Assembly: GCA_026389675.1 (NCBI GenBank)
Contig: JAPLHJ010000234.1
Location: 1-8,772 of the forward strand
Length of the DNA stretch: 8,772 nt
From: Chloroflexota bacterium
GTDB taxonomy: Bacteria > Chloroflexota > Dehalococcoidia > GIF9 > UBA5629
Reading direction: 5' to 3'
Numbering within the stretch: the first letter of the stretch is position 1; each line of letters starts with the position of its first letter. Shown here piece by piece: positions 1 through 5,648 of this stretch. The notes under the pieces are model-generated. The model searched no databases. It saw nothing but the letters and a program-made list of their open reading frames with translations, and was not told the DNA's origin. Position numbers and translations under genes: made by a program.

Positions 1-48
1 CAGAGCCCTGCGGGCACGTTCTGAAAATTTCTCAAATCTACTGGCCAT
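1..48 (-). CDS. clpC: ClpC-type AAA+ unfoldase, N-terminal 16 codons only (cut by the window edge)
   Basis: The minus strand reads ATG at 48-46 followed by codons for MASRFEKFSERARRAL, open to the window edge. This matches the start of the ClpC N-domain, where families begin with F-x-x-F-[ST]-E-R-A-[RQ]-[RK]-[AV]-L. ClpC is a cytoplasmic Hsp100 AAA+ unfoldase that feeds substrates to the ClpP protease; that role is family knowledge, because the ATPase domains lie outside the window. The start is supported by a GAGG ribosome binding site 5 nt upstream (57-54) and by a strong promoter about 50 nt upstream. ClpB also has an N-terminal repeat domain, but its opening residues are usually different. 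The short length limits certainty; the start codon itself is well supported. Confidence 0.8.
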   Translation of the reverse strand, partial: MASRFEKFSERARRAL

Positions 49-53
49 AGTAA

Positions 54-57
54 CCTC
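54..57 (-). promoter_or_regulatory. Ribosome binding site of clpC
   Basis: The minus strand reads GAGG, then TTACT, then ATG. This is a good Shine-Dalgarno core at normal spacing. It fixes the clpC start at position 48. Confidence 0.75.
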
Positions 58-102
58 GAAAACTTGGATTTAGCTAAACTTAAAAGATGCTACGTACCAT
101 GA

Positions 103-131
103 ATTATAAGTTGAACAATAGTGCAAGTCAA
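103..131 (-). promoter_or_regulatory. Sigma70-type promoter of clpC
   Basis: On the minus strand, TTGACT (131-126, 5 of 6 consensus) is followed after exactly 17 nt by TATAAT (108-103, perfect). Transcription should start near position 96, giving a leader of about 48 nt before the clpC ATG. The promoter lies about 60 nt beyond the end of the 5S gene and its T run, so clpC appears to be transcribed on its own. No CIRCE element (the HrcA heat-shock operator) is visible. Confidence 0.8.
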
Positions 132-189
132 AGAGTAACAGCTTCAGGGGAAAGGCTTAGATGAATATTTGCAGTTGAAAAAAGGCAAT

Positions 190-196
190 AAAAAAA
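190..196 (-). terminator. T run ending the 5S transcript
   Basis: Seven T residues in a row (minus strand, 196-190) directly follow the 3' strand of the 5S closing helix. The closing helix plus this U tract has the form of an intrinsic terminator, so RNA polymerase may release almost exactly at the 3' end of the 5S RNA. A second T-rich stretch follows a few bases later, near 184-179. Confidence 0.65.
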
Positions 197-320
197 GTCC
201 CTGGCAGTGGCATATTTTCCCAAGGAATTCCTCCCTCAGTATCGTCTGCGCTGAAGCGTTTCACTTCCGTGTTCGGGATGGGAACGGGTGGTGCCGCCTC
301 GCTCTGACCACCAGAGGACT
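196..320 (-). rRNA. rrf: 5S ribosomal RNA
   Basis: The minus strand contains the conserved 5S core: CACCACCCGTTCCCATCCCG, then AACACGGAAGTGAAACGC, then TTCAGCGCAGACGATACTG. The 5' segment (320-307, AGTCCTCTGGTGGT) pairs with the 3' segment (208-196, ACTGCCAGGGACT) as a 13-bp helix I with three G-U pairs and one bulged C at 314. Total length is about 125 nt including the whole closing helix; the mature RNA may be trimmed by a few nt at each end. 5S is part of the large ribosomal subunit. Usually it is the last gene of a 16S-23S-5S operon. Here it lies between ruvB and clpC, with no 23S in the window and with its own promoter and terminator. Confidence 0.95.
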
Positions 321-333
321 TTTAATGGAATAT

Positions 334-362
334 ACTATACCGAAATAAAAAGGCGCTGTCAA
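334..362 (-). promoter_or_regulatory. Strong sigma70-type promoter of the 5S rRNA gene
   Basis: On the minus strand, a perfect TTGACA (362-357) is followed after exactly 17 nt by TATAGT (339-334, 5 of 6 consensus). The -35 box begins about 11 nt after the ruvB stop codon. The expected start is near position 326, only about 6 nt before the 5S 5' end, so the primary transcript would need almost no 5' trimming. The near-consensus sequence fits the high output needed for an rRNA. Confidence 0.85.
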
Positions 363-373
363 ATAGCATGACT

Positions 374-1408
374 TTACCACAGGCTTCCCTGTGGAGTGCC
401 TTTCTTGTAGGCTATGCCGAGATGTTTATAGGCCGCGCGGGTGGCCTGGCGTCCCCTGGGCGTCCTCTCGAGGAATCCTAACTGCAACAAAAATGGTTCA
501 TATACTCCTTCAATTGTGTCAGCTTCTTCGCTTATGGAAGCGGCAATAGTATCCAGGCCAACAGGTCCCCCGTCAAATTTCTGTATTATCGTCCTGAGCA
601 CCTTCCTGTCTATCTCGTCCAGCCCGAGTTCGTCGACCTCGAGTTTGCCCATAGCCTCAATAGTCACTTCACGGTTAACTGCACCGTCGGCCTCGACCTG
701 GGCATAGTCCCTGATACGCTTCAAAAGGCGGTTGGCCACGCGCGGCGTGCCCCTGGCGCGGCAGGCAATCAAATCAATGCTCTCGTCATCAATCATTAAT
801 TTCAGTATCTCGGCTGAGCGTCTTACGATCGATCCGATGGAGACGGCGTCGTAGAAATCCAGGCGGTGTACCGAACCGAACCTATCCCGCAGCGGAGAAC
901 TCATGGAAGCAAAGCGGGTAGTGGCGCCTATCAGTGTAAACCGTGGCAGGTTCAGGCGCAGGCTGCGGGCACCCGGCCCCTTGCCCAGTATAATATCAAG
1001 TGCGAAGTCTTCCATAGCAGGGTAGAGTATCTCCTCTACTATCCTGCTCAGGCGGTGGACTTCATCTATGAAAAGGACATCTCCCTTTTGCAGGTTCGTC
1101 AGGATGGCGGCCAGGTCTCCCGGACGCTCAATAGCAGGGCCGGAACTGACTTTGATATTAACTCCCATTTCACCGGCAATAATGAATGCCAGTGTAGTTT
1201 TACCCAACCCCGGCGGGCCGTAAAGCAGTATGTGGTCAATCGCCTCGCCACGCTTCTGCGCAGCCCGGATGCCGATATCTAAGTTATCTTTGACCTTCTG
1301 CTGCCCGATAAAGTCACCCAGCCGCCTAGGCCTCAGGTTGGCGTCCAGCGAACCGTCTTCCGGTCCGGGCTTGCCGGATACTACACGCGTAGATTCAGCT
1401 TCCTGCAT
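374..1408 (-). CDS. ruvB: Holliday junction branch-migration motor RuvB
   Basis: RuvB is the AAA+ ATPase that forms hexameric rings on DNA and, with RuvA, drives branch migration of Holliday junctions in the cytoplasm before RuvC cuts them. The 344 residues match the usual family length. Visible motifs in order are Walker A GPPGLGKTT (64-72), Walker B VLFIDEVH (111-118), sensor 1 GATTR (161-165), an arginine-finger region SPLRDRFG (171-178), sensor 2 GTPRVANR (220-227) and the C-terminal winged helix with RTPRGRQAT (315-323). The ATG at 1408 is the only plausible start: no other ATG, GTG or TTG occurs in frame nearby. It has no clear Shine-Dalgarno, and the leader predicted from its promoter is only about 23 nt. 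ruvA and ruvC are not adjacent, unlike the common ruvAB or ruvCAB cluster. A hairpin separates it from rpoC upstream, so it is probably transcribed alone. Confidence 0.97.
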   Translation of the reverse strand: MQEAESTRVVSGKPGPEDGSLDANLRPRRLGDFIGQQKVKDNLDIGIRAAQKRGEAIDHILLYGPPGLGKTTLAFIIAGEMGVNIKVSSGPAIERPGDLAAILTNLQKGDVLFIDEVHRLSRIVEEILYPAMEDFALDIILGKGPGARSLRLNLPRFTLIGATTRFASMSSPLRDRFGSVHRLDFYDAVSIGSIVRRSAEILKLMIDDESIDLIACRARGTPRVANRLLKRIRDYAQVEADGAVNREVTIEAMGKLEVDELGLDEIDRKVLRTIIQKFDGGPVGLDTIAASISEEADTIEGVYEPFLLQLGFLERTPRGRQATRAAYKHLGIAYKKGTPQGSLW

Positions 1409-1437
1409 ACTTAGATAGGTAACTAAATTTTGATAGC

Positions 1438-1446
1438 ATTATAGCA
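1438..1446 (-). promoter_or_regulatory. Extended -10 promoter of ruvB
   Basis: The minus strand reads TGCTATAAT (1446-1438), a perfect -10 box with an extended TGn element. No good -35 box is present at 16-18 nt (the hexamer at 17 nt is TCAGTG), and an extended -10 commonly compensates for this. The start would be near 1431, about 23 nt upstream of the ruvB ATG. It lies just downstream of the rpoC terminator, as expected for an independent gene. Confidence 0.7.
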
Positions 1447-1451
1447 CACGG

Positions 1452-1474
1452 TTTCGAAAACACTGACGCGTCAG
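1452..1474. promoter_or_regulatory. Two palindromes just upstream of the ruvB -10 box (possible operator)
   Basis: A perfect 12-bp palindrome CTGACGCGTCAG (1463-1474) sits over the expected -35 position. A perfect 8-bp palindrome TTTCGAAA (1452-1459) sits in the spacer. Dyads at these positions could bind a dimeric repressor, and ruvB is SOS-regulated in many bacteria. Neither dyad matches the E. coli LexA box (CTG-N10-CAG) or the Bacillus-type box (GAAC-N4-GTTC). The operator role is inference only. Confidence 0.3.
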
Positions 1475-1487
1475 CACCCCAAAAACG

Positions 1488-1516
1488 AAAGGTCCCCGCA
1501 TCCTGCGGGGACCTTT
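1488..1516 (-). terminator. Intrinsic terminator of the rpoBC transcript
   Basis: A perfect inverted repeat has 13-bp arms (1516-1504 and 1500-1488) and a 3-nt loop. The core is GGTCCCCGCA paired with TGCGGGGACC. On the minus strand the stem is followed by CGTTTTT, giving a T-rich tail TTTCGTTTTT that overlaps the stem end. It begins about 20 nt after the rpoC stop. The other strand also has a T5 run after the stem, so it could act in both directions, but no plus-strand gene is seen. Confidence 0.85.
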
Positions 1517-1535
1517 TTATCAATTTCAGGGACGA

Positions 1536-4500
1536 CTATTCCTGTTCTACCTGATTCTCAACCGCCTCTTCAGTCTCAATATCGTCAACAGTAAGCGGGT
1601 TAATGAAATCGGAAACCGCTTCAGTGAAAACTTCGGCGCTGTCGTCGAGCAGCCTGTTAACCGGCTTGCCGAGCTTCTGTGTCAGTGTGACATTAGAAGG
1701 TATTAACTTACCGATAATGACATTCTCTTTGAGCCCATGCAGCCTGTCCGTCTTCCCCCAGATCGCCGCTTCCGCCAGCACCCTGGTGGTTTCCTGGAAC
1801 GATGCTGCTGCCAGCCAGCTATCAGTATTCAACGATGCACGGGTTATGCCCAGCAGTACAGGGCGGGCAACAGACTGGTCACCACCCTCCGCTTCCATTT
1901 TGGCATTGATGTTTTCGAAATCCAGCCTGTCAACCAGGTCGCCCACCAGAAGATCGGTATCACCCGAGAACTCGACCCTCACCCTCTTCAACATCTGCTT
2001 GACGATGGTCTCGATATGCTTGTCATTTATACTCACACCCTGCGATCGGTAAACCATCTGCACCTCGTTAATCAGGTAACGCAGCACGTCCTGGCGGCCG
2101 TTGATATGCAAGATATCCTGCGGGTCCTTAACACCATCGATAAGCTTGTCCCCGGCACGCACATATTCGCCCTGTTTGACCAGTATATGGCTGGTCACAG
2201 GTATATCGTCATACTTACGTTCGTCCTTTTCCTCGTAAGTCAGTATTATCTTACCGTCTTCTATCCTGACCAGTCCGTCAACGCGCGCGACCAGGGGCTT
2301 TAGCCCCTCATCTCCGGATTTAACCAGGGCAGTGTCAGGTTCGGCCATCACTTCGCCTCCCCTCACACGCGCGTTGCCTTCTACCAGTATTTTATAGCCG
2401 GCAGGGATTTCATATTCAATAGGGTATGCTTCAACATGCGTGATGATTATCTCGCGGCGTTTGAGGATATCCTCCTCAACTACCTCGTTCAAGTTCACAG
2501 TCCCGTCTATCTCGGTAAGCACGGCCTTGCCCTTGGGGACCCGGGCCTCGAAAAGCTCCTCAACGCGTGGTAGACCCGTAGTGATATCCCTGCCGCCCGC
2601 CACACCACCGGTATGAAAGGTGCGTAGCGTAAGCTGTGTGCCCGGTTCGCCGATACTCTGGGCAGCGATAATACCTACGGCTGTCCCTATCTTGACCAGC
2701 GCTGTCGATGAAAGATCGCGCCCGTAGCAATTCCGGCAGACGCCGCGCTTGGAATTGCACATCAGCGGCGACCTGACGCTCACTTCTTTTATTTCCGCCC
2801 GCGCAATCTGCTCAATCTTTTCCTCGTCGATCATCTCATTCTTGCTTACTACGATCTCCCCGGTCTTTGGGTCAACGATATCCCTGGCGGCCAGGCGTCC
2901 TTTGATACGCTCCTCAAACGATGGCAACAGGCCCTTTTCCTTTTCGCTGTACACGTTGGAAAATTGCAGCCCATCTCCCGTATAACCGCAGTCCTCTTCA
3001 AGGATAATCAAATCCTGCGCCACATCTATGAGGCGGCGGGTAAGGTAACCGGCATCGGATGTCCTCAGAGCGGTATCCGCAAGCCCCTTGCGTGCTCCGT
3101 GGGTGGACATGAAATATTCCATCACCGAAAGGCCTTCACGGAAACTGGCCTTGATGGGGAACGGTATAATGCGCCCGGAAGGGTCGGTCATCAGACCACG
3201 TATACCGGCCATCTGCCTTATCTGGGAGATATTACCCTTGGCGCCTGATTGCGACATCATGTAAACGCCACCATACCTGTCGAGCGATTTCTTAATCTCG
3301 TCTTCAATCTGGTTTGTAGTGCGCGTCCATACGTCTATAGCCTGACTTTCAAACTCTTCATCAGTTATCAAACCTTTGTTGAACTGACTCTGTAAGATAG
3401 CGATATCTTCATCGCCCCTGCTCATAAGTCTCGGCTTGATTTTGGGCACCTCAATATCACGGGCTGATATACTGGTCCCCGATTTAGTTGTATATTCGAA
3501 ACCTATACTTTTTAATTCATCCAGCATGCTTACTGTCTTTTCGCTGCCACACCATCTGAAGCATTCCGATACCAACCGGCGCAAGTCACCTTTGCTGGTA
3601 GCAAAATTACAGAAACCCTTGTAGGGATCATGCTGCCGCAGCTCCGCCGGCAGCATCTGGTTGAAAATAATGCGGCCGACGCTTGTCTTGATATTGCTGC
3701 TATCCTTCCCCGCCATCCTCATTTCCTCATATTTGGTAACGGATTCAGGGATTTCAGGCAGCACTTCATTTTCTACGGAATCCGGTTTTTCTTCACTACC
3801 CCTTATCCTTACTATTATCTCTTCATGCAAATCCGGATACTGGCTTTCGCCGGTTATATTGAACATCTCATAAGCAAGCACGGCTTCTCCGGGACTTCCA
3901 AATTCCTTGAGCCTCTCGCCGGGGTGTGTTTTCATATTGGTCAGGTAATAACAGCCAAGAACCATATCCAGCGTGGGTGTCATAACCGGTTCGCCGGAAC
4001 TCGGCAGCAGCATGTTATGCACGCTCAGCATCTGGTCGCGCGCCTCGCGCACAGCAGACCTTGAAAGTGGTACATGTACCGCCATCTGGTCGCCATCAAA
4101 GTCGGCATTGAAGGCAGAACATACTAGGGGATGCAACTGGATGGCACTGCCCTCGATCAGCGTCGGCTCAAAGGCCTGGATGCTTAACCTGTGGAGAGTC
4201 GGGGCGCGGTTCAGCATAACCGGGCGCTCCTTGATGACTTCAGAGAGTATGTCCCAAACTTCCGGCCGCGCGCGTTCAACCTGCCGGCGTGCGCTTTTAA
4301 TGTTGTGGGCGAAGCCCTGCTCAATGAGCCTGCGCATGACAAATGGCTTGAAAAGTTCAAGGGCCATATGCTTGGGCAACCCGCACTGGTGCAATTTCAA
4401 TTCAGGACCGACGACGATCACCGAGCGGCCGCTGTAATCAACGCGCTTTCCCAGCAGGTTCTGACGGAACCGTCCCTGCTTGCCGCGCAGCATATCCGAT

Positions 4501-5636
4501 AGCGATTTAAGCTTGTGCGTGCTGGCAGCGCTGGGCAGCCGGCCCCTCCTGCCATTGTCGATGAGGGCATCTACCGCCTCCTGCAACATCCTCTTCTCGT
4601 TCCGGACAATGATCTCAGGCGCACCCAGTTCCATCAATTTCTTCAAGCGGTTGTTGCGGTTGATGACCCTCCGGTAAAGGTCGTTCAGGTCGCTGGTGGC
4701 AAATCTGCCTCCGTCAAGCTGAACGATGGGGCGGAGTTCAGGGGGCAGCACCGGCAATACGGTGAACACCATCCATTCCGGCTTATTGCTGCTCCGCCAG
4801 AAAGCCTCGACTATGCGAAGCCGCTTGCTCAATTTCTTGTGTTTTTGCCCCTCGCTTCCGCGGATATCCTTGACTAATTTCTGGCGCAGGTCTTCCAGGT
4901 TCATTGCCTTCAGTATATTGAGTATGGCCTCAGCGCCCATACCCACCTCAAAGGCGTCACCGTACCTCTCACGGTGCTGCTGGTACTCACTTTCACTCAG
5001 CACCTGCAAATGCAGTTTATTTATCTCGGAATTATCGATCCTGGCATCGTTATCCAGGTCGCCTAATTTATCCTCAATTTCGCGCTTCCTTTCAGCCAGT
5101 TTTTCGGCGTTTGAATCCCCCTTCTCTGCTTCTGCTTCAAGTTCGGCCAGGGCAGTTAGCAACTCCTGCTTCTTGCGTGAGGAATAATCATCCAGCTTCT
5201 GTTTGCAGGCATCGGCATTGACGGAGGTTATTACATACTGGGCAAAATAAAGCACGCGCTCAAGGTTGCGCGGGGAAATATCGAGCAGAAGGGCCAGCCG
5301 GCTGGGTACACCCCGGGCAAACCAGATATGCGCTACCGGGGCAGCCAGCGTGATATGTCCCATCCTCTCACGCCTGACTTTGGAATGCTCGACCGTAACG
5401 CCGCACCTTTCACAGGTGATACCTTTGTAGCGGACTTTCTTGTACTTGCCGCAATAACATTCGTAATTCTTTACCGGGCCAAAGATCCGCTCACAAAAAA
5501 GGCCGTCCTTCTCCGGCTTCAGCGTCCTGTAGTTAATAGTTTCCGGCTCGGTAACCTCGCCGTAGGACCACTCTTCGATCTGAGTCGGTGAAGCCAGGGT
5601 GATGCGGATAGCGTTAAAATCATTTATTTCGAACAC
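1536..5636 (-). CDS. rpoC: DNA-directed RNA polymerase subunit beta'
   Basis: Beta' is the largest subunit of bacterial RNA polymerase and carries the catalytic magnesium site. The 1366-residue protein is complete. It shows an N-terminal zinc site (C60, C62, C75, C78); a charged helical, probably coiled-coil, segment in the clamp region (about 140-200); the catalytic NADFDGDQM motif with D512, D514 and D516; a second zinc site (C883, C960, C967, C970); and the bridge-helix/trigger-loop region AAQSIGEPGTQLTLRTFHTG (991-1010). The large SI3 insert that E. coli carries in the trigger loop is absent: the sequence runs directly into DITTGLPRVEELFEAR. The jaw that follows carries two copies of a barrel-like module (about 1038-1101 and 1115-1168) where Bacillus and Thermus have one. 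The start is GTG at 5636, supported by the upstream AGGGG and by an N-terminus (FEINDFNAIRITLASP) that matches the family. The stop is TAG, followed by a strong terminator. Confidence 0.98.
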   Translation of the reverse strand: MFEINDFNAIRITLASPTQIEEWSYGEVTEPETINYRTLKPEKDGLFCERIFGPVKNYECYCGKYKKVRYKGITCERCGVTVEHSKVRRERMGHITLAAPVAHIWFARGVPSRLALLLDISPRNLERVLYFAQYVITSVNADACKQKLDDYSSRKKQELLTALAELEAEAEKGDSNAEKLAERKREIEDKLGDLDNDARIDNSEINKLHLQVLSESEYQQHRERYGDAFEVGMGAEAILNILKAMNLEDLRQKLVKDIRGSEGQKHKKLSKRLRIVEAFWRSSNKPEWMVFTVLPVLPPELRPIVQLDGGRFATSDLNDLYRRVINRNNRLKKLMELGAPEIIVRNEKRMLQEAVDALIDNGRRGRLPSAASTHKLKSLSDMLRGKQGRFRQNLLGKRVDYSGRSVIVVGPELKLHQCGLPKHMALELFKPFVMRRLIEQGFAHNIKSARRQVERARPEVWDILSEVIKERPVMLNRAPTLHRLSIQAFEPTLIEGSAIQLHPLVCSAFNADFDGDQMAVHVPLSRSAVREARDQMLSVHNMLLPSSGEPVMTPTLDMVLGCYYLTNMKTHPGERLKEFGSPGEAVLAYEMFNITGESQYPDLHEEIIVRIRGSEEKPDSVENEVLPEIPESVTKYEEMRMAGKDSSNIKTSVGRIIFNQMLPAELRQHDPYKGFCNFATSKGDLRRLVSECFRWCGSEKTVSMLDELKSIGFEYTTKSGTSISARDIEVPKIKPRLMSRGDEDIAILQSQFNKGLITDEEFESQAIDVWTRTTNQIEDEIKKSLDRYGGVYMMSQSGAKGNISQIRQMAGIRGLMTDPSGRIIPFPIKASFREGLSVMEYFMSTHGARKGLADTALRTSDAGYLTRRLIDVAQDLIILEEDCGYTGDGLQFSNVYSEKEKGLLPSFEERIKGRLAARDIVDPKTGEIVVSKNEMIDEEKIEQIARAEIKEVSVRSPLMCNSKRGVCRNCYGRDLSSTALVKIGTAVGIIAAQSIGEPGTQLTLRTFHTGGVAGGRDITTGLPRVEELFEARVPKGKAVLTEIDGTVNLNEVVEEDILKRREIIITHVEAYPIEYEIPAGYKILVEGNARVRGGEVMAEPDTALVKSGDEGLKPLVARVDGLVRIEDGKIILTYEEKDERKYDDIPVTSHILVKQGEYVRAGDKLIDGVKDPQDILHINGRQDVLRYLINEVQMVYRSQGVSINDKHIETIVKQMLKRVRVEFSGDTDLLVGDLVDRLDFENINAKMEAEGGDQSVARPVLLGITRASLNTDSWLAAASFQETTRVLAEAAIWGKTDRLHGLKENVIIGKLIPSNVTLTQKLGKPVNRLLDDSAEVFTEAVSDFINPLTVDDIETEEAVENQVEQE
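2133..2525 (-). repeat. Tandem barrel-like modules within the beta' jaw (protein-level repeat)
   Basis: Within RpoC, residues 1038-1101 and 1115-1168 share one pattern: E-I-D-G-T-V or R-V-D-G-L-V, then a beta-rich stretch with EIIIT or KIILT, then YEIPAGYKILVEGNARVRGG or YDDIPVTSHILVKQGEYVRA. This looks like a duplicated sandwich-barrel hybrid (biotinyl-lipoyl-like) module. From memory, Bacillus and Thermus beta' have a single copy between LFEAR and the DP-x-x-[IL]L motif. The extra copy adds about 70 residues. The similarity is at protein level; no long DNA identity was noticed, so the duplication is old. Confidence 0.65.
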
Positions 5637-5642
5637 TTTTTA

Positions 5643-5648
5643 TCCCCT
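5643..5648 (-). promoter_or_regulatory. Ribosome binding site of rpoC, overlapping the rpoB stop codon
   Basis: The minus strand reads TAGGGGATAAAAGTG. The AGGGG Shine-Dalgarno-like core overlaps the rpoB TAG stop (5649-5647), and the rpoC GTG follows 7 nt later. Ribosomes finishing rpoB would be placed to start rpoC, which would help keep beta and beta' equimolar. This supports GTG at 5636 as the start. Confidence 0.75.

Noticed and set aside
126..139. AGTCAAAGAGTAAC near the clpC -35 box, resembling half of a CtsR heat-shock operator.
   Set aside because: Only one half-site fits the CtsR pattern and it overlaps the -35 hexamer, which explains most of the match. CtsR is mainly a Firmicutes regulator.
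1463..1474. Reading CTGACGCGTCAG as an E. coli-type LexA box.
   Set aside because: The E. coli box needs CTG and CAG separated by 10 nt. Here the gap is 6 nt, so the known box does not apply.
2560..2760. A 66-codon minus-strand frame inside rpoC.
   Set aside because: It lies out of frame within the conserved zinc and trigger-loop region of rpoC and shows no family features.
4069..4080. Perfect 12-bp palindrome GGTACATGTACC.
   Set aside because: It lies in the strongly conserved MAVHVPLS coding segment of rpoC right after the catalytic motif, so codon constraint plus chance explains it.
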